Positions 35,039 to 45,460 of a stretch of 64,000 nt of DNA are shown here, one piece after another. Below the pieces are notes generated by a model, which was not told the DNA's origin, made no database searches, and worked only from the letters and a program-made list of their open reading frames with translations. The stretch covers positions 66,613,289 through 66,677,288 of the forward strand of contig JBCFYV010000001.1 of the NCBI GenBank assembly GCA_039000515.1, given 5' to 3'. Origin of the DNA: Timema cristinae. Taxonomy: Eukaryota > Arthropoda > Insecta > Phasmatodea > Timematidae. How positions within the stretch are numbered: the stretch's first letter is position 1; the number at the start of each line of letters is the position of its first letter. The position numbers and the translations under genes were made by a program.

Positions 35039-35201
35039 CTGTGTGCAGGTCCTCCTGGTCGCACGTAAGTGATGACTAGTGGGCGACACAACAAGGGGTC
35101 CGGGTGGACTCCTCCTCGCAAGGTGAGTCCCAGGCTTCCCTCTTCTTTCTTCAGTGAAATATGGACTATCCGAGGAACCACACTCGGCATGGACTCGGAC
35201 T
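35039..35201 (-). CDS. Grip: GRIP homologue, exon B (start of PDZ2)
   Basis: A 163-nt minus-strand exon. The acceptor TTGTTATTGTTGCAG (right side) has a good pyrimidine-rich tract; the donor is ACACAG|GTATCG. It enters in phase 1 and leaves in phase 2, matching exons A and C. It encodes SESMPSVVPRIVHISLKKEE, then the carboxylate-binding strand GSLGLTLRGG (GLGF-type loop), and RPLVITYVRPGGPAH. The VRPGGPA-(D/H)-R-EGT junction is split by the intron and completed by exon C. The combination of LTLRGG with VITxVRPGGPA is characteristic of PDZ2 in GRIP proteins. Confidence 0.93.
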
Positions 35202-36470
35202 CTGCAACAATAACAACATACAGTTTGTATCTATATACATATTAATGTAGACCCAGTACAATACTGATAATACTCAAGCATTTAAAGCTATTTGCATTAT
35301 GTTGTGTATAACAAAAAGAGTTCACAACTGTCGCTACTCCCCAACCCACGAGCTGACGTGTCAGGATGGCTTGATGGGATGGCAGTGGCAAATAATTGTG
35401 GGGTTCGTTTTGATCTGGTCTATTGAAATAGATTAATTACTCTGCGAGTGTAAGATCGTGGGGTGGATTTTCATAGCTAGTTGAAATAGTTTTAAAAAAG
35501 GTCCTTGTTCTATCAAAGTCTCTACTCAGCAATTCCGTGCCCTGGCCTATCTTCGGTGCTATATCTCTAACTGGTGGAGAACACACGACCACCGTTGCTC
35601 GGTTGTTATATAACTCAAGACTTTCAAGATGGGTTGGGGCGTCCTCCCCCGTACTGACTCAAACTGTATGATAGTCTTCTCACAAGCTGCTGTAACTTGG
35701 TGGCTGAGTAGGTAAAGCACTTCGAGGTAACCCGTTAACAACTGGCATCCTTCCCCGACACCCTTTTCCCAAAATATCTAAAAACTCTCTTTTATATACC
35801 AAAAAGGAGGGATGTTTCCCCTAAGTTATTAGTTTTTCCAATACTCCGTGTTATGCTAATTGGCAAAACAATCTGTTTTTGAAAACATGACCTGGAACGC
35901 GTGCATAACTGCTGATTCAAAACAATTGACAGTATGAGTTCTCAGGCTTACGTCATCCATCCTTACATGCTCTAGATAAGGGTTTCTCAAACTGTGAGGA
36001 GTGTGGGTGTTCCAGGTAAGGCGCCGCATCGTTAAACTGTTTGTTGACCGATACATTTTCAATTAGGATTAAAAGTTTGAACAATATATTTTACATTTCA
36101 ATGGATTTGTAAATGTATGGACAATCTGTTATATATGGTAGTATTACTCTAAAAGCAGTCAGGTACCTGACATGTGAGAGGGCTGAAGATGAAGACAAAA
36201 GACAGGTGACATGATCCATTCTCTCTCCTTCCTTCTTGCTCTACCATTTCGCATTCTTTCTGTGGTGGGTACATAAAAGGGTTTGATCAAGAGCTTACTT
36301 AAAAAAAAGTTTTAAGTAGCTTTTTGTAGCCTGGTAGCATTGTTTTTGTTTTGCAACATTCCAGTATATGCAAAGTAGCTCATAAGACCAGAGGAAATGT
36401 GGTTATTTTTAGTATTTTGTGACTGTGCACTATAATAATGATTTTTATCTATGTTATGTAAGTTGTACAT
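35202..36470. other. Intronic DNA, no recognised gene
   Basis: Between exons A and B. A minus-strand 60-codon frame at 35559-35741 has no recognisable domain. Nothing else supportable. Confidence 0.5.
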
Positions 36471-36785
36471 AGGTGACTTGGCAGTTTAGGGGTAAGGTGT
36501 CGGACTTTTGTGCTGTGGGTCCGGGGCTCAATCCTTGGTCCCGGCACAGATTCATCTGATTACCAAACCCTTCCTTCACATCTGACAAGTCGTGTATTAA
36601 TCACAACTTGTGAATGTGTGGAATGCCAGGCCTCCACCGTGGTTCGGATTCCACGTTAAACTGAAGGTCTTCATTTAATCTCACAAACACCCTACCATTA
36701 CACATTAGCGTAAGTGCGTATAGCCTGAACGTGTAGTAAGACGCCGTGCTAATAGTAATAATAATAATAATGATAATAATAATAG
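36471..36785 (+). mobile_element. tRNA-derived SINE (family B) with (AAT)n tail
   Basis: A tRNA-like head has an A box around TTTAGGGGTAAGGTG and a B box degraded to GGCTCAATCC. The body follows (AATGCCAGGCCTCCACCGTG) and the 3' tail CATTAGCGTAAGTGCGTATA ends in GTGCTAATAGTAATAATAAT. The flanks AGTTGTACATA (left) and AGTTATGCATA (right) match 9 of 11 and look like a diverged target duplication. Confidence 0.85.
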
Positions 36786-36828
36786 TTATGCATATAAATA
36801 GTAATTTTGTCGTTTCCATCTAATCGAA

Positions 36829-38248
36829 ATGAATCGTTTTTTCAAAAGGGTTTTCCCAATTCAAACGGAAACTGTGCAAAATTCAATGACGAAAAAGAAT
36901 CTTGCCAACAGACAATATGACGAATGTTATATTAATTTGGCTTTCCCTTGCTTGAACAAAGAGAGTGACAATCCAAAGTATCAGTGTGTAAAATGTTGTC
37001 AAACTCTTTTAAATTATAGTATGCTGCCATGTTAATTAAAAAGACATTTGCATTATAAGCATCCAGATTGTGTTAACAAATCAAGCTTGGATTTTTTTAT
37101 TTTTAAATTAGGTGAACCTCAACAACAAAAGGGTACAATTTCTAAACAAGCTAATAAGTCGTGATACATGTTGATAAATCAAAAAAGTAACATAAAATTG
37201 CAGAACATCTTATATTACCATGTGCTGTTAATATGTGTAGTATAATGTTAGGTGAACGTGTGAGTAAAGAAATAAAAGATATTTCTCTGTCAAAAAACAA
37301 AATTCACCACCGTATCAATGATATGACAAAAAATATAAAAGGAAAATTAATTTTCCAAGTAAGAGAAAGCTTGTTTTTCTCGATCCAGTTATATGAATCG
37401 ACATATATATCTAGTTCAGCGCAGCTTTTATGGTATATAAGATTTGCAAGTGAATAGTATCTAGTTGAAGAGTTACTATTTTGTAAGAACGTTGTTTCTA
37501 GAACTATAGGAGAAGAACTATTTAAAGTAGTAGACGAGTTTATTGATAAAGAAAGATTGTAATGGAGTAAATGTGTAAGGATATGTACCAATGACCGGGA
37601 AACATACATGTCTTGTAAAACGAATTTAAAATGTAGCCCAGAATGTAAAATAGGTTCATTGCTTATTCACCGAGAAGCTCTTGCAGCAAAACATATGCAA
37701 TCAGTTGTTTATGGCGTGCTTTGCTTGGCTGTGAAAATGGTTAATGTACTCAAAACAAGTGCAGTGAATACAAAATGTTTCGTATTAATGTGCTATGAAG
37801 TGGGCAGCTCCCACCGTCACTTGCTGTTCCATACTGAAATAAGATGGCGGTCACGTGGGAGAGTGCTTCAATGGCTGTTCGAACTGCGTGATGAGGTGAG
37901 GAACTTTTTGCAAGGTAGGTCTGTATTGTCAGAGCGTCTTCAGAGGAAACACTTTTGGTGAAATTAGCATATCTGTGTGATAGTTTTGACAAGATGAACT
38001 TAATGGATATGTCTCTGCAGGGGCATTCTACTATTGTATTGGAGCTAAGGGATAAAGTGAATGGTTTCATGAAAAAGTGGTTGTGGAAAAGTAGAGTTGA
38101 GAATGGATATGTTTAGATTTTTTAGAAGAAATGAAATTAATGTCGATAAATACTATTCAGGAATATATTTTCAACCATTTGTCAGCTTTATACGAAAGAT
38201 TTAGCGATTATTTTAAAGAAATTAGCGTTGAAAACTGTTTGTGGATTC
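36829..38248 (+). pseudogene. hAT transposase remnant (ZBED5/SCAND3-like), plus strand
   Basis: A BED-type N-terminus (YQCVKCCQTLLNYSMLPC, then a stop, then LKRHLHYKHP) is followed by a gap of unclear frame. 37608-37961 carries SPECKIGSLLIHREALAAKH and LLFHTEIRWRSRGRVLQWLF with LRDEVRNF, the conserved middle of this hAT group. From about 37962 to 38245 further frames read MNLMDMSLQGHST and IFNHLSALYERFSDYF. It is broken by stops and shifts. It appears cut at its 3' side by another hAT that starts at 38249, and I see no continuation beyond. Confidence 0.8.
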
Positions 38249-39515
38249 CAGTAGCGGCTCTTCACTTTAGAAGCTGGAGGGCGCAGTCTGTTTAATTCAT
38301 AAATTATTTCTAAATAATATATTTAAAAGAAGACATAAATTTTGGAATATATTTTTTTGAATAGTCATTTATTTAAACTCAAAAATTAATATCACAAACA
38401 ATATGAAAATATAAGAAATAATTAAACTCACCCCAAATAACGTGGATCTGTTGTATAAACTATGTATCCGTGTAATATATGTATGTTCAATGTCCTCATT
38501 AGCTCACAACATTAATATGTAGGATACACAATATTTACATTATTTATACTTGCAAGAAATGAGTTAGAATGCAATAAACAAAGAAATTATTTACATACGA
38601 AGTCCATACGCCTCTCCTTTAAGTTAATGAACTTTTGCATAACTCTGTCGTCTAAGTCCTTCATTTGTTGATGACTACCATCACTAGAGCATTAAGTCTT
38701 GTCATTTGTCATTGTATTCCTTAGGAAAGTTTTTATTATATTCAGTGTTGAAAAGCAACGTTCAGATTCAGCAGACGTCATTGGAGTCGTTATGATAATT
38801 TTTAGAAGCTTCGTCACCTCAATGAAAACTGAAATAATGTTATTTTTCTCCATGAAGTTCAATAGATGTATTGCTCCTCTAATGTCAAAGTCCTGTCGTC
38901 TGTATAATAGTCCCAATTTAGACCAGAGTTTTTCTTTTTCTAAGAAAGGGTAGTGTTGGATTACTCGCGTGAGTTTTTCTTCCGGAAAACAAGTAGAAAA
39001 TTGGGGAAATGATTCATTACATAAGAAAGAAACTGCCACCAAATGACCCGTATAAGTGAATCTGTCTTTTACATGTGTTGTAATGACATAACACACTTAT
39101 TTTGCATCCCCTACTCTAGTGCTACATTCAACATTACTTTTCCTTTTTCTTGGTTGTTCAGGAAACTCTTCGTTTATTTGCTTCTCTATTTAGCTCACTT
39201 CCCCCTCTCTTTCTGCATCTCATTTTCAAAAATGCAAATGTCATTTTGCCACATTGCACTGTCTCTGTTCCTGGTTTGTAATCGTTGGTACAATATATCC
39301 ACGTGAGGTAAAATTTTGTGGAAAAGAGTTAGCAGAACATGAAATGTGGGTCCTTAAAAGCCTTTCTGTGACTACTCGCCTCGTTAACTGTAAGTTTGTT
39401 TGTGAACTTTTCCTCAATAACTTCGAAGCATTCCTCCAACTTATCTCTATTTTCGTACACAACGTTAACAGTTCGAATGTTGTCGTGCCATTTTGTTGTA
39501 GCAATAGGAGGGAGG
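38249..39515 (-). mobile_element. hAT element relic (ZMYM1-like), minus strand, apparently inserted in another hAT
   Basis: The left terminus CAGTAGCGGCTCTTC and the next 150 bp are nearly the same as the left end of the element at 12357. The interior encodes transposase C-terminal parts on the minus strand. No right terminus or target duplication could be found, so the right side is truncated or decayed; the end given is where recognisable coding stops. Confidence 0.75.
38600..39510 (-). pseudogene. hAT transposase C-terminal half, broken
   Basis: About 39510-39380 reads RTVNVVYENRDKLEECFEVI (the region after the RW motif in ZMYM1-type hATs). 39096-38692 is open and contains the hAT dimerisation block TPMTSAESERCFSTL with IIKTFLRNTM. 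Further frames near 38670-38600 give a DDRVMQKFINLKERRMDF C-terminal end. The N-terminal finger and catalytic first half are missing. Confidence 0.75.
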
Positions 39516-40344
39516 ATAAAAAGAGGAAGGGGGCTATACAGTGATGGTAGGACTGTATTTTAAAAAAAAAGTAAATAAAAAGTTTTGCTTTGATATTGAC
39601 ATGATGGATGATTTGAAGCTTTGTTTTACAGGAGTCTTTACAATATTTTTTTACGGGGAAGGGGGCTAGTCTTTAATAATCCTACCAGATTATTACTGTA
39701 CACCCTCTGTATTTGCATTTAATCTATACCTACTTATTGCTTGTGATTTCCCTTTTCATAAGGAGCCGTACAATATATTACATACACTCCTTGTACACAC
39801 AGTAGTTTTTTAAAGCTAGATCCTTCTACTAAAGTCAGCTAACTTGCCATCATCAATGTCCTGGCCGGACCACAGCTGATTACAGCTCATTTACCTTCAC
39901 GTCCATCACAATATCACGTAGGAATGGAAGTTCCTCTGTTTGCATTACACCAGGATTACTAACAATATTATTCTTACACGTGTGTGTTGCTTCTTTTTAT
40001 CTGGATAAGCTAATCATTGATTTAAAAAGTTGCTCACGTTATTTTGCACTCTCCATACCTATTTCTTTAGTGCACTTCATTAATGGCCCAACAATAAAAT
40101 CAGTTCATTTGTCTTACATATTTAAATATGATTTAATCCGTATAACCCCAGCGGGTAGTCTACTGAAAAAATAATTGTTAAAACAAATAAATTAAATTTT
40201 TGGTAATTTTCCTGCTATCTTTGTTGACAAAATGTCAAGTGTGTAGTTTATAAGAAATCCCGTAACCATTTATAAATGTGAGTGTGTGAGTATGAACAGA
40301 GCACTGTTCCTCTAGGCCTATTGATCGCTATAACGAGAACTCAC
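39516..40344. other. Intronic DNA, no recognised gene
   Basis: Contains a possible worn SINE-tail fragment near 40134-40160 (CGTATAACCCCAGCGGGTAG). Otherwise nothing supportable. Confidence 0.45.
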
Positions 40345-40512
40345 GGTGGATGGGAAGAGGGTAATCCTTATCTAGGACTTTCTTCTCGTCGACAGTGATA
40401 GTATGTTGTTTCGTCCTATCCTCGCCAGTGACGTCATCGATATAATCACTTGGTGGTACACCAGCACTGTTGTCTCCAAGTTGAAGATTGTTTGTTGTTG
40501 GACAGACGCCAC
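40345..40512 (-). CDS. Grip: GRIP homologue, exon A (linker between PDZ1 and PDZ2)
   Basis: A 168-nt minus-strand exon, phase 1 at both ends. The acceptor is TGTGTTTTCAG (right side) and the donor a perfect GTGAGT (complement at 40339-40344). It encodes GVCPTTNNLQLGDNSAGVPP and on to an acidic stretch ending LDKDYPLPIH. The sequence has no fold. It joins in frame to SESMPSVVPRIVHISL of exon B. GRIP proteins have a variable linker between PDZ1 and PDZ2, so position and phase support the call, but the sequence itself is not conserved enough for an independent assignment. PDZ1 was not found to the right. Confidence 0.75.
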
Positions 40513-41102
40513 CTGAAAACACAATGTAGCGTCTGGTTGAGTTAGATGTCACAAAGGTATATATATTTTATTTTACACGCATTATAGTACCCATAATTTA
40601 CACACATTTTACCTTGAAATATATCCTCCTTTTGCCCCTTTAATTAGATACGTATAGTTGATTTACAGTAGTAAGGTAGCTTCTTACCCCCTTTGATTAA
40701 ATATGTGTAGTTTATTTAAGGTAGTTTGGATTTAGAGTTGTAACATAGCCTGATACCGCCTTTGATTGGATGCATATAGTGGAGTTATGGAAGTGAGGTA
40801 GGTTTAGAACATTTATACAAATGCTATCAATATTGAATAAATGTAACAGATTACATTCTGATAGAGTAATGTAAAGAAAAATAAATTACACCCTGATAGT
40901 GATTCGAAACATGTTCATACAACTTTAAATGTTGACCGTTCTACCGATCATGGTGACTCATGATGTAAAAGTCAGGCTGTTCACAAAATAAAAATTGAAA
41001 TGGTAAACATTTTGTAAATATATACATATAATTTGATTAGGTCTAGCCAATACCAACTATATAACAATGGCTTCTTTGGTGTTGACTGACAGCTAACAGC
41101 TG
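40513..41102. other. Intronic or upstream DNA, no recognised feature
   Basis: AT-rich, with three loosely similar segments sharing AGCNTNNTACC(C/G)CCTTTGATT (about 40620-40780). No coding signal. Confidence 0.45.
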
Positions 41103-41154
41103 ACTTCTGACAGTCAAAATTTAGGTATATACCTAAATTTTGACTGTCAGAAGT
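41103..41154. repeat. 52-bp perfect palindrome
   Basis: Every base of 41103-41154 pairs with its partner (26-bp arms, no loop), centred on GGTATATACC. With a 2-base bulge the arms extend into CAGCTG on each side. It would extrude as a cruciform or fold as a tight RNA hairpin. Confidence 0.97.
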
Positions 41155-41234
41155 GACAGCTGCTAAACACATGTTTTTGCAGATCATATGGTTCGGCGTA
41201 GGGATACATAATTTGGTCTGGTAACTTTTTAAAG

Positions 41235-41505
41235 GGTGACCTGGTGGTCTAGGGGTAAGTTGTCAGGCTTCTGTGCTGGGGTCCGGGGTTCAATCCTCGG
41301 TCCCGGCACAGATTTATCTGATTACTAAACCCTTCCTTCACCTCTGACAAGACGTGTATTAATCACAACTTGTGAATGTGGGGAATGCCAGGCCTCCACC
41401 GTGGTTCGGATCCCACGTTAAACTGTATTTCATTTCACAATCACCCTACCATTACACATTAGCATAAGTGTGTATAACCTGAACGGTTAGTAAGACACGG
41501 TGCTC

Positions 41506-41581
<76 letters not shown>
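41235..41581 (+). mobile_element. tRNA-derived SINE (family B) with long (AAT)n tail and 9-bp TSD
   Basis: The head has A-box-like TGGTCTAGGGGTAAG and B box GGTTCAATCC, then GGTCCCGGCACAG, the body and the shared 3' tail. It ends in more than 20 AAT units. TTTTTAAAG is repeated at 41226-41234 and 41582-41590. This is the best full-length family B copy here. Confidence 0.92.
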
Positions 41582-41582
<1 letters not shown>

Positions 41583-41590
41583 TTTTAAAG

Positions 41591-43412
41591 CTGCCAGTCA
41601 GCACCAAAGAAGCCATGGGGCTACTGTATATATATAGGCCTCTATAAAGTTTAAATTAATCCAATACAGCACATACAAACGAATAAATAAGCCTATTCAC
41701 ACACACATGTGTACACACAACCATATGATAATCCCTCCTTCCCCTTAGAATGCCCATGGTTAAAGTCTTTAATGTAACTACTAACGATCCTGTTTTGAAT
41801 ATAAGGCATGGTCAGTACAGTGGACATATTTCACTTATTGTATTTGTGATAACATACTTTTATGTGAACATGATTTGGAATCACACTTAGACTACTGCAA
41901 GCCTAACTGTATTTCCAATCAAGTCCGAGTGGTATAGATGAGGAGGGTGAATTTAGAAAGGAATCTAATGCTCACACTTCACAGAATTACTAGTATACTA
42001 GGGTTTTAAGCGTGAGAATTATTTTTAGGAGAATATGGAAAAACATATATATCAATATTGTTACGTTATATTTATCGGGATTTTCTTTATTAATTTAGGG
42101 ATTATATTATTATGCTTTGAGCATGAGAACTTGCTTGGGACGAAGGAGAAAATTACTAGGCGTAGAGAAGGTAATAGAGAGTTCAAGTGCACCAGCATTT
42201 ATACTAAAATACCTTTATGCACCTGAAAAGAGAATGGGAAACAAAATATAGTGGGTGTGGGAAGAATAATGTAATATAAAGCGAGTGTATCATAGTTAGA
42301 TTCAATAGTTTGGCGGTAGCACGTAGATTGGTCTACAACACTTGTAAAGGTCAATCAATGAGTTTAAATATGCACATCTAGCTCATGCCAAGAATCGAAC
42401 CAAGAACCCTTTGCTCAGCCGGAAAAATGGTGTTTTCTTCAGGAATAAATCCCGGAATCCTTAGTTCAGCATTAGTTCTGAGAAGGGGAAGATGATGAAT
42501 GGGGTAGAGGGAAGAGATGGAGGAGCTGTGGGTGGAGTTAGAAGAAGTAGAGGCCGGTCTTAACTGCCACCATTGATAGTTTGTTGAGGGTGGCGGGAGG
42601 ACACGGGGGAGAGTTGGGAGGCGATCATGCTAGGGATTGAACCCAGGCCCTCTGGCTTAGTGTCAGTAACTCTGTTCTTAGAATTTCCTTAGGGGGGGGG
42701 GATAAAAACCTATATGCTAGGTCTAGAGATATTTAGGTGGACATGCAGGGTAGGGTATTTGCAGCGAGGAGTAGTTTTTCGTTAGGGGTTTGGCTATATC
42801 GTGAAGCCTGCAAGCACCAGGTTTGGTTACTCTGTGCAATAGGTGAAGATGAGGTAAACAGGATTGCTGAGTTGTTTCAGCATTTGCCTGGAGAAAGAAT
42901 GGAAAAAACTATACATCTTAATAGTATTGGGTTCAAAAAATGTGGGGAGAGAAGTTGAAGAAGGGGGAGAGATGAGGTATATCCATCACGTAGGTGGGCT
43001 AACAACACGTAACAAGTTCCGTGAGTAAGTTCATCCATGCAACTTTATCTCGTGTCGGTAATCAAACCTTGGACCCCTGGCAGTGTAACACCGCCCTTAT
43101 CTTCCGAACGAATGAAGGCTGGTGCACAACAAAACTAAGAATAAAAAAAAAGAAAAATAATAATTGCAGAGGAGCCGATAGGATAATCACAAAAGTAAAT
43201 GGGCCGTACTCAGGTCTATTTATTTTCTGTTTCCTTGAACTCACTCTTCAACTATTTAGTAATTTGGATATATATATATACTATGGTTACCTGTGAAGGA
43301 TTTAACATATGAATATTTTATATAAAGAAATATGTCAGAAAATAACATTTTATTTATTGATATTGAATAAAGAGAGATTAAATATTGAACGGTAATAAAT
43401 ATTTATATATAT

Positions 43413-43443
<31 letters not shown>

Positions 43444-43537
43444 TACAACAAAAACAATAGTTGCGGGCAACTTAAATAACCCTGAATTGGTTAACAACCA
43501 ATATAATGGAATATTATAAAAGATTACCCCTAACATG
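41591..43537. other. No recognised gene; several tRNA-like scraps
   Basis: Minus-strand B-box-like strings occur near 42390 (AAGAATCGAACCAAG), 42635 (GGGATTGAACCCAGG) and 43050 (GTAATCAAACCTTGGAC), suggesting worn SINE heads. A TA microsatellite lies at about 43405-43445. The short open frames (42737-42958 and 43021-43296) are unsupported. Confidence 0.45.
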
Positions 43538-43555
43538 TAGTAAAGAATATTACTA

Positions 43556-44710
43556 TTCCCGCAAAACCGAAGACCACTTAGCCTACTTAACACAACAGCC
43601 AAACTATTTGAATCAGTACTACTAAAAAGACTCAAGCAACACTCAGAATCGACCAACGTAATCCCCGACCTTCAGTTTGGGTTTAAAGAACACCACTCTA
43701 CAATCCACCCTCTGATCAACTTCATCGAAGACGCCACAGATACCTTCAACAAAAGGGAATATATGATTGCTATATTCCTGGATGTTGAAAAGGCCTTCGA
43801 TAAGGTGTGGCATTATGGCCTACTCCATAAATTGATACAAGACAACTTCCCACAGGGAGCCATCAGACTCATAAGAAGCTACTTGGAGGACAGAGAATTC
43901 AACGTCTATATCGAGGGATCACTGTCCGAAAAGGTCCTTGTAAAAGCTGGAGTGCCACAAGGGTCGGTCCTGGCACCCTATCTATTTAACCTGTATGTGG
44001 CTGACATTCCGACACATCCGAAAATGACAGTCCGACTATTTGCTGATGACACACTAATCTACACCAGAGGAAAAAACTTAAACTACGCGACACTGGCAAT
44101 ACAACGCTACCTGATGTTACTAGAGCCCTGGCTTGCGGAATGGAGAGTGAGAGTCAACACCACAAAATCAACGGCCATGGTAGTGACTAGGAGAAGGCAG
44201 CAACCCCCGGAAAACTTCACCCTCTTTCAAGAGGATATTCCGTATCAGACCAAATGCAAATATCTTGGCATAACAATTGATAGGAGACTAACCTGGACCA
44301 AACATATAGACCGAACCAAACAATCTGCAACTGCCTTATTCATACAACTGTACCCACTACTTAAAGGTCACCAACTCGATCAGAAAACAAAACTAACTAT
44401 TTATAAAAGTGTAATACAGCCTGTTATTCTTTACGGCTGGGTAGGATGGGGCTACGCAGCAGGGACACACATCAAGAAGCTGCAGACCGTACAAAACAAA
44501 GTACTTAGAACAATAACAGGAACAGACATAAGAACGAGGGTTGATCACCTACACGAAATAACAAAGACCAAGACACTACAGGAAATATTCAAGGAACGAC
44601 GAGAAAAGTTCTACAAGCAAAGTGCGGAACATGAAAATCCGTTAATACGAAAACTGGGCAACTACGACCCGCATGACCGAAGATCCTACAAGCGCCCAAG
44701 GCTGGAGTAG
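43556..44710 (+). CDS. Jockey LINE ORF2, C-terminal RT portion (5' truncated)
   Basis: The frame is open from the truncation point at 43556 (FPQNRRPLSLLNTTAKLFES) to the stop after SYKRPRLE. It includes RT motifs QFGFKEHHSTIHP, FLDVEKAFDKVWH (first catalytic Asp), GVPQGSVLAPYLFNLYV and the catalytic box RLFADDTLIY. The C-terminal thumb has WRVRVNTTKST and YLGITIDRRLTW. The endonuclease and N-terminal RT are absent, so it cannot mobilise itself. No frameshift occurs in what remains, suggesting a fairly young copy. A conserved cysteine in YGCVGWG is W here. Confidence 0.93.
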   Translation, partial: FPQNRRPLSLLNTTAKLFESVLLKRLKQHSESTNVIPDLQFGFKEHHSTIHPLINFIEDATDTFNKREYMIAIFLDVEKAFDKVWHYGLLHKLIQDNFPQGAIRLIRSYLEDREFNVYIEGSLSEKVLVKAGVPQGSVLAPYLFNLYVADIPTHPKMTVRLFADDTLIYTRGKNLNYATLAIQRYLMLLEPWLAEWRVRVNTTKSTAMVVTRRRQQPPENFTLFQEDIPYQTKCKYLGITIDRRLTWTKHIDRTKQSATALFIQLYPLLKGHQLDQKTKLTIYKSVIQPVILYGWVGWGYAAGTHIKKLQTVQNKVLRTITGTDIRTRVDHLHEITKTKTLQEIFKERREKFYKQSAEHENPLIRKLGNYDPHDRRSYKRPRLE

Positions 44711-45242
44711 AGCGACAAGACGAGCCGACAGATAGAGTCAGTAATAAAATATTTAAAAGAATTAAAAAAAAAAATCACCCACAAACTCACATTCAATTCC
44801 ATCCTTCATCAAGTGTATATTTTGAATAATCAAACATGTAATTCTTTTTCAGGAATCACTCACACCTCCACACTTCAATCACACTCATCATCCATTAGTT
44901 GTAGAAATTTCATAAATTCACTGTTTTCACCCTCATTCCATGAGGATAAGGGTTAGCGTATGCTGCCTGTAACTCACAAAGCAATACAGCCCTTTCCCAG
45001 GTGACCTAGCTTGACGCTTCTGTCAAGGTGGATATCTTGTGTCGGGCTACAAACCAACTCAAACCGTGTACTTTGTACAATTAAATCATAGGTACCAAGT
45101 CATATAATGTTAAGTTCATGCAACGAGGATAAGGGTATGTGAAAACAGCCTGTAACTCGCATATCAAATCAGCCAAAACTTCCCTCTACTTGTCAATGAC
45201 TCTATTGGCAAGTGGGGAAGTTAGGGCAACAGGGGAAACCTA
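44711..45242 (+). other. Jockey LINE 3'UTR with two stem-loop modules (truncated copy)
   Basis: Two similar modules are each introduced by GAGGATAAGGG and CTGTAACTC. The first contains CTTGACGCTTCTGTCAAG, a 6-bp stem. The second contains CTTGTCAAT paired with ATTGGCAAG. The 3' end follows the second stem by about 30 nt. See the findings for covariation with the other copies. Confidence 0.8.
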
Positions 45243-45258
45243 TAGTAAAGAATATTAC

Positions 45259-45460
45259 CCAAATCGTAAGTTACTAATATTTCTTTCATGGAAATGTAAA
45301 ACTTTCAAGCCAAACAGGCTATAAGTTACCAACATTTCTTTCTAATGACAATACCAAAACTTTCAAGCCAGATAGGCTATAAGTTACAGATACTCCTTTC
45401 TCAAGACAACATAAAATTTTCATACCACACAGACTATAAGTTACTAACATCAAAAACTGC
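45259..45460. repeat. short degenerate ~60-bp tandem repeat
   Basis: Three to four units share CTTTCAAGCCANANAGGCTA followed by TAAGTTAC and TTTCTTTC-like text. It lies immediately downstream of the Jockey copy. Confidence 0.65.

Larger units (their letters stand above)
43554..45242 (+). mobile_element. 5'-truncated Jockey LINE copy with 16-bp TSD
   Basis: TAGTAAAGAATATTAC flanks the copy at 43538-43553 and 45243-45258. It begins inside the RT region and keeps the complete 3'UTR, ending in GGCAACAGGGGAAACCTA with no poly(A). It belongs to the same family as 51110-58631. Confidence 0.95.
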
